Positions 11,230 to 21,425 of a DNA stretch of 64,000 bases are shown here, piece after piece (within the stretch, counting starts at the first letter, position 1; each line of letters opens with the position of its first letter). The stretch is taken from positions 105,068,417 through 105,132,416 of the forward strand of contig CM023449.1 in the NCBI GenBank assembly GCA_013339765.2, given 5' to 3'. The position numbers were made by a program, and so were the translations under genes. The notes below the pieces were generated by a model. The model was not told where the DNA came from, did no database searches, and saw nothing but the letters and a program-made list of their open reading frames with translations. Source of the DNA: Haemaphysalis longicornis. Its lineage: Eukaryota > Arthropoda > Arachnida > Ixodida > Ixodidae.

Positions 11230-11940
11230 GCAAAAGTTTGAGCGGGACGCTCTGCCAGTATGTACGTTTGCAGGAGAAGCTGGTTGCTTTAGAGGTGACG
11301 CTGGCGCAGTTGGGTTGGTGGTGAAGGCTAGAAAACGGTCAAACGACAGTTCTGGCTCACAATCATAGCTGCGGCGAAAGATGCCATGAATGTGGCTTGA
11401 AATTGTAGTGACGCCTACAAAACGTAGGTGCAAGCCGTCCGCAGCCAGAAGACGCCACGAGGGAAAACACTCTAGTCCAAAATGTCGCTAGTCTATTGTC
11501 AGAGTTTTCGAAGCAGGCCGTTGAACCGGGCGGCTTCATGGTTGAATGGTTCAACGAAGCGCCAGTTGAAGTCCCGCCGTCGGTTGTTTGGGGCTCGTGG
11601 AGGAGCAAACGTGACATACACAAGCTCTATGTTGGGACGGGCTCGCCTGATGGTGCCCAGTAGATCCTCGTAGCTCTTTACCATTGCCGAAGCCAATGAT
11701 GCTGCCAAGTCATTTGTGCCGACGTGAAGAATGACTATCGTTGCAGTCTGTGGCACGAAGTCAATAAGGGAATGTATGCCTTCAATCTTCGCTAAGCATT
11801 TCGAGATGAAAGCCGGAGCACTTGTTCATCGGGGATCAAAATGATTGTAGCGGTTGTCACATTACGAGATACCGATGATGACAGATGTCACTTGCTTGGG
11901 GAATTGCCATGTCATGCTTCCTATTGCACGGGTTCCAGGA
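11230..11940 (-). pseudogene. SGNH/GDSL hydrolase-like LINE ORF1 fragment
   Basis: One minus-strand frame has VILHVGTNDLAASLASAM, the GxND block of SGNH hydrolases. After two frame breaks near 11480 another gives DGLHLRFVGV, the final D-x-x-H block that holds the catalytic Asp and His. Between them the order is normal for the fold. The nucleophile GDS block is not clearly preserved upstream. Such esterase domains are known in ORF1 of CR1-like and related LINEs and also occur in tick repeats. No LINE RT is attached, so this is an isolated fragment between two PLEs. A host esterase pseudogene is the alternative. Confidence 0.55.
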
Positions 11941-11999
11941 GCCATCGTTATAGATTGTTAGAAGGGGTTTCTGGCAACTAGATGAGAAAAACTCAAGAC

Positions 12000-12475
12000 A
12001 TTAATGGAAACACAAGAATATTTATTGACTCAATGTTTCGGGCGGGGACCGTCCTTTATCAAAAGTGATATCTTACAGAATGAAAACTGTTTATATACAG
12101 TTAAAGCATTGGAGGCTACCAGGGCGGTGACGTACATTTAGGCGAGAAAGAGATGAGGTAGGCAGAAAAGAGCATTAAGAAGTGAGAGAGGAAGCCAGTA
12201 ATAACGAAGGTGTAAATCAAAAAAGCATAAATAAGTGAGCGGGGGAGATGAAGAGAAATGCAGGAATAAGAAAAGGACAAAAATAAAAAGTTGCAAAACC
12301 TGGGAGAGAAGTGAACGACAGACACACATATTTGTCTTGCTAGTGGAGGAGAGATATGTGGACACTAGACTGCGTGGTTGACAGAATCGGCGAGGTGTAA
12401 CCGCCCTCGGTCAGCATCGGCTCCCAGAGCACTATGCATACGTGCGCGTGCTTTGAAGCCAGCGTGCGCAAAGAT
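12000..12475 (-). repeat. PLE-A terminal region, copy R2 (inverted at the 5' side)
   Basis: It matches R1 (1846-1937 joined to 2494-2890) without the MITE, and is the reverse complement of R3. The intact tttatatacagtt site near 12090-12104 is the empty site for the MITE. The join to coding sequence at about 12476 is abrupt. Confidence 0.7.
12027..12064 (-). ncRNA. Hammerhead-ribozyme-like motif in PLE terminus (R2)
   Basis: Minus strand: TTGATAAA, stem II arms GGACGG and CCGCCC around TCC, then GAAAC, ATTGA and GTC followed by AATAAA. The GUC triplet and GAAA are intact; the CUGAUGA block is mutated. The layout is shared with R1 and R3. Confidence 0.45.
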
Positions 12476-12483
12476 TTAAACGG

Positions 12484-13200
12484 ATGTGGTCAGAACCTCT
12501 GGACTTCACTTCAAACTGTGAAAGGCTTCGAAACAATCTGATCCCTCAACAGTATCCGCTGCCTGTCATAGATGATGCAATTGCAAAGGCTGACAGGAAA
12601 GACAGAACCCAACTCCTAAACAATGCCAAACCATCCACATCGAAAAGCCAAACCAACCTCATTCTCACTTATTCTGCCGGTGTTCCGAACCTGAATGACA
12701 TACTTAGAAAGCATTATTATCTTACCCTCCAAGCCAAATAAAAACGAAACGCGTCTTTCCTGAGCCTTTCCGAACGCGGTACGGGAGAGCTAAAAAGATA
12801 ATACATATTTCAACCTCCTCTAAAATTAGCAACTTCAAACGCACAGGTTCCGGACCATGCGAGAAGGCTCGCTGCAAGCTTTGTCTGATGATGGAAAACA
12901 CAGAAACTGTGCAAAGCACAGGGTCACAGTTCTTCTGTATACAGGGCGACTGTAACTGCAACAGAAAAAACCTCATTTATCACCTTAAATGCACATATTG
13001 CCACGAACACTACATTGGACAGGCAGGAACGGCCCTTAGAATGCGTATTAACAATCACCGATCTCATGTAACCGCGCAGCCACACCTTCCGATATCCAAG
13101 CATGCCACCACACTGGGGCATCCATTCGACAAATTTGCAGTCACTGTACTTCAGTCGGGCTTTAGGACACATCACGACCGTGAAGTGCTGAAACCGACAA
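12484..13200 (+). pseudogene. Penelope-like GIY-YIG endonuclease and connector (PLE-A2)
   Basis: The first frame (12484-12741) has LPVIDDAIAKADRKDRTQLL and VPNLNDILRKHY, the connector after the RT thumb. After a stop and shift the nuclease frame (12888 on) has TVQSTGSQF, LIYHLKCTYC, HYIGQAGTALRMRINNHR, then HATTLGHPFDKF and GFRTHHDRE. The GIY-YIG core is recognisable as LIYHLK and YIGQAG, with the helix Arg and a downstream acidic residue. The linker Cys pair (ARCKLC) precedes it. RT is absent, so the copy is 5'-truncated. The nuclease frame runs on into 3' untranslated sequence to 13424. Confidence 0.75.
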
Positions 13201-13457
13201 CATTTGTTTTAACAGGTATAATATTTATTCATCTGTTTTTCTCTGTTTGTTTCTTTATTCGTGTTTTTGTTCGAACGCCTCTACCCGCTCTGTTTTTCCC
13301 CTCCCTATTAACTTACTGTTTTTTTTGTCTCGCCAGGCAAGCGCGATTTTTGCCTACCTTCTCTAACTCGTCACTTCTCTTTGCACTTACCGGGAACTTA
13401 GCCGTCAGTCGTCGGCGCAACTAAAGCGGTTTGTTTTGACCGCCCCATGTGCGGCAG

Positions 13458-14151
13458 TGTTACGAATCGGCCAAACGCCGCTGTATTTTCCCGCATCAGC
13501 CACCACGTAGGAATCGACCCCGTGCGCCCGCGTGTCGGTGAATCGTACTTTTGTGTCTCGACATGCCGGGTCAGTCACCTCGCTTTGCAACGCGCCTCCG
13601 GCGGCACGCCCAGGCGTGCTTCACGACGCTCGCCACACCCTTCAGGCACCTGCGCGTCGGTGAGTCCCGCCTTGACCTCCCCAACTCGGACGTTTCGCTA
13701 TCGGCGCGATCAAACCTTCGATAGCGCGACCCCGGCACCTTTCAAGGACACTCTCCCCCCCTCTCGGACGCCATGTGGGATGAAGCCAAGAATGACTCAC
13801 GAACTATGGAAAGAGCGTGTATGTGTCTGTGATGTTCGTGGCGTGTTACTCTAGGGGGTGTTTTTTGGGTATAAATAGAAGCAGCACAAACGCTGAAATT
13901 CATTCCTGTCGGAGCAGCGAATCCATGCGGTCGCTCTCCTCGTGTCCTGTATTGTAATCTCGCCCGTCAGGGCATTGTATGTTTCTTTGGCTTCGGCTCA
14001 CCTCTCGCTATGAAGTAAACAGTTACGTTATCCTACTGCTCTGGACTTCTTCACGGCTGCAACAGCGGCTGGCCGCTCGCACCATACACGCTACCGATCG
14101 TATGTTGGAGGCCACGGAGAAAGGATCCGGTGCCCCCGCCCGGTCGCAACA
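13458..14151 (+). mobile_element. Solo LTR, 694 bp, with 4-bp target duplication GCAG
   Basis: The sequence starts TGTTACGAATCGG, ends GTCGCAACA, and is flanked by GCAG at 13454-13457 and 14152-14155. It interrupts the PLE-A terminal region, whose uninterrupted homologue is near 3040-3080. A TATAAATA box at 13870-13877 is followed by a plausible start region. TGT...ACA ends and a 4-bp duplication fit a Ty3/gypsy-type LTR left by recombination between two LTRs. The 135-codon ORF inside (13447-13854) is not a gene. Orientation is from the TATA box. Confidence 0.7.
13870..13877 (+). promoter_or_regulatory. TATA box of the solo LTR
   Basis: TATAAATA sits in a TG..CA-bounded LTR about 410 bp from its start, in the position expected for the U3 promoter. 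No other core element could be fixed. Confidence 0.5.
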
Positions 14152-14757
14152 GCAGCCAATGGGGCTCCCGTCTATCCGCTTGCCATAATTCTCAGACAGG
14201 CAGACACGTTATGGGATTGGTACCAGGCGCGACCTAAAGAGCTAAAGCGGGGACAGGGTAATTGGGGGTCGTCTTTGAGGCCGACGAAAACACGCAGCTT
14301 CCGCACGCAGGGGCTTCAACGCACGCGCACGTATGCGTGGTGTTTTCCCCTGGGAGCCGCGGCTGACCGAGGGCGGTTCCACCTCGCCGCTCCTGTCAGC
14401 CGTGCAGTCTAGTGTCTTCTGTCGCTCCTCCGCTAGCAAGACAAATGTGCGTGTTTTTTCTGTTCACCCCTCCCAGCTTTTTTTTCAACTTTTTTACTAT
14501 TGGCCTTTTCCTATTCCTGCCTTTCTTTTTCACTTTTTGATGCTATGTAGTTCTCGCTTCCTCCTCTCTTTCCATCTCCCTCTCTCCCGTATTTATGCTT
14601 TTTTGGTTTACCCCTCCAGCATTTTTGACTTCCTGTCTCACTTTTTAATGCTCTTTTCTCCCTTCCTTATCTCTTTCCACCGCGAATGTATGCCACTGCT
14701 TATGGAGTCTCAAATGTTTCAACTGTATATAAACTTCTATTCTGTAAGATATCACTT

Positions 14758-14793
14758 ATTATGAAGGATGGTCTCCATCGGAAACGTTGGCTC
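14758..14793 (+). ncRNA. Hammerhead-ribozyme-like motif in PLE terminus (R3)
   Basis: Plus strand: TTATGAAG, stem II arms GATGG and CCATC around TCT, then GGAAAC, GTTGG and CTC before AATAAATA. Stem II pairs perfectly while its sequence differs from R1 and R2 at paired positions. The GUC triplet is lost here. Confidence 0.4.
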
Positions 14794-14816
14794 AATAAAT
14801 AGTGTTTCCTTTGGGA

Positions 14817-14922
14817 TATTCTTACATACATAAATAGATAAATAAATATATGCATATATACATACACACACACTCAATATATATATATATATATATATAG
14901 ATATAATATATATATATATATC

Positions 14923-14954
<32 letters not shown>

Positions 14955-14955
14955 T
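14817..14955. repeat. TA-rich microsatellite
   Basis: (CATA), (CA) and long (TA) runs directly follow the 3' end of PLE-A2, mirroring the TA tract beside PLE-A1. Confidence 0.9.
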
Positions 14956-14962
14956 AATATTT

Positions 14963-15125
14963 CTATTGATATGCTGTGGGAATCGCCAGGCATGAGCATT
15001 TATTCGTGTGGTCACAACACCAGGAAGGCCAAGCCAAAAAGGCGACGTCGATGACACTGTCGCTGCATAGATGAAGATGATGCGATGATGTTAGGGAGCA
15101 CAACCAGAAGAGGGCGATTGTACAT
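14963..15125 (-). repeat. LTR-like copy a (3' side), gypsy type
   Basis: Similar by eye to 21270-21425 in the same orientation: both have an AGAAGAGGGCGATTGT block, a tgatgatgcgatgatgtt-type block and GACACTGTCGC. On the minus strand it contains CGAATAAATGC, a likely polyadenylation signal. It lies directly below an RT fragment. Confidence 0.45.
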
Positions 15126-15300
15126 CGTCTAAAATATTGCAAGTATCCACACCGAAGAAAAAAAGCTCGTGAGGTACTCGGCACCATGCAAAGTGTTCAG
15201 GGAATCATCAATGCGAGGCATCGGGTAGACGTCTTTCTGAGTAATTTTGTTCAGCGCGCAATATTCGACGCAAAAGATGGCGAAGGGAGAAAGATGAAGC
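15126..15300 (-). pseudogene. Ty3/gypsy RT fragment
   Basis: The minus-strand frame reads FCVEYCALNKITQKDVYPMP then RIDDSLNTLHGAEYL and FLRCGYLQ. This is the FCVDYR-LN-T--D-YP-PRIDD region of gypsy RT up to the LDL-SGYWQ block, with the catalytic LDLRSGY degraded to FFLRCGY. It stops abruptly at LTR-like copy a, so the rest of pol is deleted at this place. It may belong to the same element as the gag and protease remnants at 19.5-21.2 kb. Confidence 0.65.
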
Positions 15301-15560
15301 AGCTCAAGTGAGAGCTGCTCCAGCGTTGACTGGCCCCTATACGATCATCATCATCGGTGCAGCGAGGATTGTCGATGAAGTTTCAGCATCATCCCCGGCC
15401 CCAAAGAAGCGGTGGCGAGTCCGCATCCAGTAGGTATATTAAGTACGGCTCGGTTCGATCCTGTCAGGCAGTCAGATGGGGAAACGGCTGCTGGTGCCGT
15501 CTTGTAAACCCACGCATATAATGTCGGCGCAGGCCACGCAGCCAGGTTAAAATTCGCTTG
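15301..15560 (-). repeat. LTR-like copy b, lower
   Basis: It resembles 18880-19150 in the same orientation. Shared blocks are a TGATGATG run followed by a GGGGCCRGTCA-like stretch, then GGAGCAGCTCTC and a GTTTCYCCATCYGA stretch, with a TATA-like AATATA near 15437. The two copies are clearly diverged. Confidence 0.4.
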
Positions 15561-15748
15561 TTGTGCTCGGCGCTTTGAATTCTGGAGCGGATTACGGAAT
15601 CTTCGGTGGGGCTTGAGAACAGTGCTTTGACGGCTTCCGCTTCTCTCTCGAACGCTGTACTTATTTAATCCGGCAGGCGTAACGAGATGTATTCTGGTTG
15701 TTCGAACAGTGACTGCCAAGTGTTCCCTTCGTTCGAGCGCGTTGTCGG

Positions 15749-16006
15749 GTGCGTGCCGCAGCAGTCTTCTTTGGAACTCTTACCGAACAATCTTACCGAC
15801 TTTATTCTGAAGCGAAGTTGTCGAACTTGAATGGCGATTGGCAGCGCTATCGTGAACAAGCAAATAAATGCAAAGCAGAAATTGAAGCGTACGAAGATAC
15901 GTTTTTTAATTGTGACATTGTCAACGTGTTAACTAACAACCCAAAAAAGTTTAGGAAAGTAATTAATCCCAAACACTCTTCTCAATCCACTTCTCTCGCC
16001 ATCTGA
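15749..16006 (+). pseudogene. LINE pre-RT linker
   Basis: This 85-codon fragment has LYSEAKLSNLNGDWQRYREQ and NNPKKFRKVINPK, the helical linker with a KK.WKYIN-type ending found just before the RT in CR1-like LINEs. It is followed in a shifted frame by sequence leading to the RT. Confidence 0.55.
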
Positions 16007-16129
16007 AGCGGCAACTGTATTAAACTCCCTTTTCAGCTCGATATTCACGAAAGAAAACCCCATAACACCTGATCTTGCATGTACTTCAATTAACGCGTCA
16101 ATGAATGACCTCATAACCACTTCCTGAAG

Positions 16130-17162
16130 GAATAGAATCGGCCATAATCGCCTTTCTAATGACTCAGCTCCTGGTCCAGACGGCATTTGCCCAAAGATAC
16201 TGAAAATGACTAAGCACATAATATCTCTGATTTTTGCCGCGCTTTTCCAGCAGTCCCTAGATACAGGAATAGTACCAGATGATTGGAAGTCGGTTGTATT
16301 ACTCCCACTTACAAATCAGGTGACCGTTCAATGCCCTCAAATTACAGACCGATATCTTTGACTAACTAGTATTCCAGGTAAATTACTGGAACGTATATCT
16401 TCCGCAGATATGAAATATTTAGGTAAGCATAACTTTTTCTTTAATAAACAGCATGGTTTTCAGCAAGGCCATTCCTGTGATACACAAATATTTGATCTCA
16501 TTACGGATCTTCATCAAGCTGTTCACGATTCCCTAAAAATTTAGGCTATATTCATTGATTGCAAGAAAGCGTTTGACAAAGTTCCCCATGCTCGTCTATT
16601 GATGAAGCTTAGCCGGCTTAACATCCTTAGTACCATTATAAATTACATTACAAGTTTTTTAACCAATCGTTACCAGTTTGTTTCCGTAAGCGATCAGTAT
16701 TTTACTTTAGCAAAAGTTACATCTGGCGTCCCTCAGGGCACAGTATTTGGACCTATTTTATACCTAATTTACATTATTGATATCAGTAAAAACATGTCTT
16801 CAACGGTTCGATTATTTGACGATTGCGTTCTCTATAGACAAATCAAAACCTTTGAAGATTCTATTATTTTACAGGCCGATGCAAACAAAATCTCCCTTTG
16901 GTGCGAGAACTGGCAAATGCAAATTGATGTTTCTAAAACAAAAGCAATGACATTTAGCAGATCTAGTACCGTTCAGTTCACTTCGTATTTTATGAATAAC
17001 TTGTGCATAAAAAATGTGACTACATTAAAATATTTAGGAGTTCATTTAAGTTCTAACCTTCCATGGACTGATCACATTGATGAAATAATTTCGAAAGCAA
17101 AAAAACACTGGGATGCATTAGGAGTAACTTGTATTAAGGAAATCAGTCAACTAAGCTATTAG
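16130..17162 (+). pseudogene. LINE reverse transcriptase remnant
   Basis: In order: SAPGPDGICPKILKM, HGFQQGHSCDTQIFD, FIDCKKAFDKVPHARLLMKL, SGVPQGTVFGPILYLIYIID, then RLFDDCVLYRQI. The usual FADDC has lost one residue by a 3-base deletion and reads FDDC. The thumb follows with KTKAMTFSRS and LKYLGVHLSSNLPWTDHI. Stops occur near 16360 and 16543. The motif style places it in the CR1/Jockey group. The two adjacent Asp codons of the catalytic box remain. Confidence 0.8.
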
Positions 17163-17630
17163 CTTACACAGCTTTAGTTCGTTCAAAGATGGAATGTGCT
17201 TTTATAATATGGAATCGAGATCAAACGTACCTAATAAACAAGCTCGAGTCGTTACACAATAAAGCAGCTCGCTTCATTACCTAGAACTACTCCAGAACAT
17301 CCAGCATGACGGCTATCAAAGATTCCCTCCAATTACCCTCCCTAGAAAAACGGCGTGTACTGGCGCTGCTCTATCACTTCCACAGAATGTATCATACCCC
17401 ATCATGCTTCACTGCATCCCATATCAAGCCGCCTCATCAATTTTTTCCGCGCCTCGACCATCCCTTCAAAGTCCACCCCATTTTTTACGTACAAATCTCC
17501 TTGGCCAATCACCGCTCTTCCTGGCCATTTACCACTGGAGCAATCTGCCAAAAGTAATTGCTGCTATTCGTGATCACGACTCGTTTGTTGCACAACTGAA
17601 GAGCAATATGAACGTGTATGTCTTGTAAAA
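17163..17630 (+). pseudogene. LINE C-terminal region
   Basis: Frames here give MTAIKDSLQLPSLEKRRVLA and LLYHFHRMYHTPS, matching the style of the LP-L--RR--ARL..FHKI segment at the end of CR1-group LINE proteins, followed by an RLDHPFKVHPIF-type stretch. A frame break separates it from the RT. After about 17630 the 3' untranslated region begins. Confidence 0.55.
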
Positions 17631-17850
17631 ACAGACCTGTGTGCTTTTTACAACATCAACTGAATTTACAGGTTTTGTATTGAGTGTGTTTAGTTGCACC
17701 CATTTCTTTTTCCTGGTTTTTCTGTTCTTGTTTTCTTTATTTCTTTATTCTTTGGTAACCTGTAATATGTAATAAGTTGCATTTATCTGCAAATTGTGTT
17801 TTCGTTGTAATCCCCCCCCTATGTAATGCCCGCAAGGGCCTTTAGGGTAT

Positions 17851-18879
17851 CTTTCTTTAGTTTGCGGCGTCGCTTGGTGTTTGTAACAAACGCTTGTATG
17901 CCGTCTTGCCGTTTCAACTTCTCCTCAGAAGCATCGGTGTCTTTGTGCTCAGGATATACGGTATACGTATATTTTGTCATCGTTACGGCCTCCCACAAGC
18001 AGCTTACTTTTTTCTTGGTCATCTGGGCAATTTTTCACGAGGGTTATGATAATCACATTGGCCATAGCACCGTTCAGTCAATGTAAAAAACTCCGTGAAG
18101 TTTGTCGATGAATGCACTTTCTCGGTTATTTCGCACTGTTCTGTGGGTGTCAGATTTCTTGGTTTTGAGTTGGTAGTATAATCGGATCGTGATAAAAGTA
18201 ATTCAACCTTCATAATCAATCTTGGCGGCATATTCGTCTTACAGGGAGTAAGTGTCGATAAATGGTTCTATTCCCTCGTTTATTTATCTCAAAACATTTT
18301 CAGTTTTTCTGAACTGGCAGATGAAACACTTCAGCTCATCGTAAACGTTATTGGTCCTTGTGGTCAACCACAGTGCCGCTACTGCGTCTCTGAGTAGTTC
18401 TCCAGTAATAACCGCTCCTCTTCTTTTCTCGTCTGAAGTTCGTTAAGGCACATTGTATTCTCACAGCTGCGGCATTTCCCCCCCGTTTCTGAAATCGCCG
18501 CCCATCGAGGGAATCGTCGGCGGTGACGATTCGTCGTCGTCTGGTCCGCACATAGCCTCGGTCACTTTCGCGTACCACCAACGGTTCAGTTCATCATGCC
18601 AGTCCGCCGTCGGTATCAAGGGGTCCTCCTCCTTCAAAAGGCCAAAGTTCGGAAGACTCCGAATCGCTGGAGAGCCTTCTTCCCCGGTTTCGGCACCATA
18701 TCTACTTTGCTTTGGCCGGGAGGCTGAATCGAGTCACAGAGAGACACAGACAAACAGACATACAGACAGACCAAAATTTCTGTGTTTAAGTAGCCCAAGA
18801 AAAATATCGTCCATTAAATAGGAGTACCGATGGCCGAGACGTACCGGTGATGCGGTGGTGTTATATTTAGAATAATGGC
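17851..18879. other. Unassigned sequence, gypsy-debris interval
   Basis: Minus-strand frames are moderately protein-like (for example KYTYTVYPEHKDTDASEEKL at 17840-17970 and ELNRWWYAKVTEAM near 18560) but broken by many stops, and I cannot assign them. A tract of GTCTGTCTG-type repeats lies near 18745-18775. Confidence 0.3.
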
Positions 18880-19200
18880 AAATGCAGAAAAATGAAGCAA
18901 CTCGAGCGAGAGCTGCTCCCGCGTTGTGACCGGCCCCGATAAGACCATCATCATCGGTGCAGCCAGGACTGTCCACAAGGTTTCTACAGCGTACGGAGCG
19001 GTCTTTTTTTCACTAACACAACAGGCCAAGAGCAGAAGCTGGATGAAGGATGAATGTTGTTCCGCTTGACCATGGGTCGACGTTATAAATATAACCCGTA
19101 TAACCCGCCAATCGGATGGAGAAACGCCACATGGGCGGCGGCGAACAAAATACAATGCTCTGTACCGATTGGATGTTCCGCAGCAGATGTATTTCCCAGA
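18880..19200 (-). repeat. LTR-like copy b, upper
   Basis: Related to 15301-15560. On the minus strand it has a TATATTTATAA promoter-like box near 19085-19096 and the shared TGATGATG/GGGGCCGGTCA block near 18935. Together the two copies may bracket a decayed LTR element, but divergence is high. Confidence 0.4.
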
Positions 19201-19548
19201 ACAGATCAAAAAATGTGGAAGGAACACTGGTGCTTCGTTCGCAAGACGTGTTATGCTTGCTTCTGGTCTGGTGTGAGCTCAGAACTGATTGTCGTGTCAA
19301 AAGCAGAGGCTGGTGTTGGAGACTTGGAGACGTGTTGATCTGTCGAAAGTGTGGACAGTAGAAGGACAGATACTGCCTCATCATCACAAAACGAAGCGAT
19401 CGTGGCACCTTGCGGGTACAAAGTTGTTCCGGCAGTCTTGTTCACTGCAGCAACGAGAGCTGATCCAGTCAAAAAAAGGACGAGACAGGAAGGTATGAGT
19501 ACTCCTTGAAAAATTATATTCCCAGGTGGTTCAATCAACGCGTCACCA

Positions 19549-19930
19549 TCAGTGACTGTGGTCGAGGAGACGGACAGAACTGTTTCTTCTCCTAGGAAGA
19601 TCTACTAAGCGGCGTTTCTTCGGTCTTTCGGACACGCTGGAAATACAGGTGTCGCGATATGAATGGTGGGTTGGCGACAGGTGATCACCGCTGAAAGTGA
19701 TGACAGAAAATCCCAACCCAAAATGACTTGATGTGCACAAGAGGACAATACTGCGAATTGTATGTGATGATTTACAGAATCGATTAAAAGACCAGCAAAA
19801 TTCGGAGGGTGGAATCATAACACTGTTGATTCCACGAATAGTCGGACCGTCATATGGCGTTGTCACCTTGGGTAACATACAGCAAAAGTCTTCATGAATG
19901 ACGAAACACTGGCACATGTATCACTTAAGC
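19549..19930 (-). pseudogene. Ty3/gypsy protease remnant
   Basis: The minus-strand frame has LPKVTTPYDGPTIRGINSVMI, which matches the flap region following the active site of gypsy proteases (KVTTPWDGP.IRTAGG style). The next segment, including ITFSGDHLSP after a frameshift, fits the ILGxDFL end block in degraded form. The D-T/S-G active site should lie just above 19930 but is not readable. Retroviral-type proteases mature Gag and Pol. Position below the zinc-knuckle gag supports the call. Downstream, SELTPDQKQA near 19260 fits the start of the RT linker. Confidence 0.55.
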
Positions 19931-19978
19931 GTTTGCCCAAACTCATCTCAGAAAACAGTCAATGTATTTGATTTGGAC

Positions 19979-21156
19979 TTAGGTGGTCTGGAAGACTTTT
20001 TCTGTGACGCAGTTTTTCCCCAGAAAGCTGCGGCTTTCAGTTTTCTGAGAGGCGGTCGACAACGTGAGAGGCAGGGTGGAGAGGAGACGACGACCGGCGG
20101 TAAGGCGAAGGTGACCGACGTCAGGGAGAGTGTTGTGTGCGGGACGCGTCAAAGGAGTCAAGAGGGGGCGAGCAGCGATGTGTAGCGGGTGAAAGGGAGA
20201 TTTGTCCGCAATGGCGTGGGGTGTTATCACGGCGTGCGTACATAGAGCAAATGTATCGGTCGTCCTGGGGGACCGTCGGCGAAAACATGAAATATGGCCC
20301 CGGATGCCGCAGTAGTAACAAACCGGCCGTGAAGGGAACCAAACAGAATAAGACTGTGGAGTTGAAGAGACCACCGAAATGGAAGTCACGTGTGTGTAGG
20401 ATGGCCCAACGTGCGTTAGCGGCATCGACGTTTGCATTACCTATGGCTGTCTGGAAGCACAAGCAGCAGGACCTGTGCAGGACTGTTCATGCTTGTTCTG
20501 AGGATAGCATTTATTAGCGGCCAGCTGATCCCTGATGAGATCACGCAGACCTCCGAGGCTGGTGGTGATTGTCTGGGAGATTGTTCGAGACGTGTCCCTG
20601 ACGTTCCTCGCGCATGATCAGCCGAATCGTGGTGTGCAAGTCGACGTCCTTGGAGAAGCCATCGGCCCACATGGCTGGCTGCAACCGCATAGATTGCAGG
20701 TCTTCGAGTCGTATGCGTGTGGCAGTGAGTTGCTGCACGCGTGAATGGGTCTGCACGGCAAGTGCCTGAAAAGTAAGCGGGCCAATTCACTTCAGAATGC
20801 ACCGACCCCAGTCTTCTTCCGACATGCTGCCGTCCAAAGCTTAGGAGCGCTTGGAGGATGTGCTGAAAAATCGACGCAAGTGAGTGGTAAATTTGGCCCA
20901 ATCGGTGAAATCTTTGCGATGAATAAAACGAAGTTTTAGACACCTCGGTCAGATAGAAGGACACCTCCAGTAGCTTGTAAAAGCCATCCCAGCGATTGAA
21001 GGAACTCACCCGGTTGTAGAAATCGAGCCACTCTTCGACGTCGTCACTGTAAAGGCCAGCAAAAGATGAAGGGTCGCAGTGAGAGCTGGTGATAGTAAAG
21101 GTAGGCTGGATCGGGGCTTCAGCTTTGCTGCCTGAGTGGCTGCTCTCGTGCTGCAT
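19979..21156 (-). pseudogene. Ty3/gypsy gag remnant
   Basis: Reading down from an ATG at 21156: FAGLYSDDVEEWLDFYNRV and SSFNRWDGFYKLLEVSFYL, the capsid N-terminal pattern of tick-type gypsy Gag. After a frameshift come ATRIRLEDLQSMRL near 20700 and DLHTTIRLIMREE near 20650. A zinc knuckle VCYYCGIRGHISCF occurs near 20316, with the CX2CX4H spacing intact and the last Cys shifted. Several frame changes split the gene. It would form the particle that packages element RNA. Confidence 0.65.
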
Positions 21157-21249
21157 AGGGATGGTGGGCAGTAGTAAGCGACGACCTGATTATAGGTCCA
21201 GTGCTGCGGAAGCGAGAGGTAGAAGCGAGAGGTATACTGCGGGCTCAAA

Positions 21250-21425
21250 GCACCATCCCCCACTTGAGAGGCTCTGGGAGTAGCCAGACAGGAGCTTTCA
21301 TTCGTGCGGTCTCCGCGCTTGGAAGACACAGCCGGAAAGACGATCTTGATGACACTGTCGCCGCCGAGATGAAGATGATGCGATGATGTTAGAGTGCACA
21401 CCCAGAAGAGGGCGATTGTCTACAT
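21250..21425 (-). repeat. LTR-like copy a (5' side), gypsy type
   Basis: It sits upstream of the gag ATG on the minus strand and is similar to 14963-15125 in the same orientation. The pair could be the two LTRs of one gypsy element covering 14.96-21.4 kb, with a large internal rearrangement. The outer boundary near 21425 is approximate. Confidence 0.4.

Larger units (their letters stand above)
12000..14816 (+). mobile_element. Penelope-like element PLE-A2, 5'-truncated, inverted terminal regions
   Basis: The element starts with a copy of its own 3' region in reverse orientation (12000-12475). It enters the coding sequence in the RT-to-nuclease connector (12480), continues through the GIY-YIG nuclease to about 13200, and ends with the 3' terminal region (13200-14816), which is split by a solo LTR. 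Truncated Penelope copies with an inverted end piece at the 5' side are known for this class. It ends at an AATAAA-containing terminus followed by a TA-rich microsatellite. No target duplication was recognised. Confidence 0.7.
13200..14816 (+). repeat. PLE-A 3' terminal region, copy R3 (split by a solo LTR)
   Basis: 13380-13457 and 14152-14816 together match, in reverse complement, R1 from about 3125 down to 1846. The pieces join cleanly once the solo LTR is removed. The end has TCAATAAATAG near 14792. The MITE site near 14722-14732 is empty here too. Confidence 0.7.
15730..17850 (+). mobile_element. 5'-truncated CR1-group LINE
   Basis: The element begins in the region between endonuclease and RT (NGDWQRYREQANKCKAEI), contains most of the RT and the C-terminal region, and ends with a C-rich run and GTAATGCCCGCAAGGGCC near 17824-17841, a 3' terminus style I recall from tick LINEs. 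There is no endonuclease. It lies within gypsy debris on the opposite strand. Exact ends and a target duplication could not be fixed. Confidence 0.65.

Noticed and set aside
13447..13854. 135-codon ORF as a gene
   Set aside because: It lies across the start of a solo LTR and has no motif.
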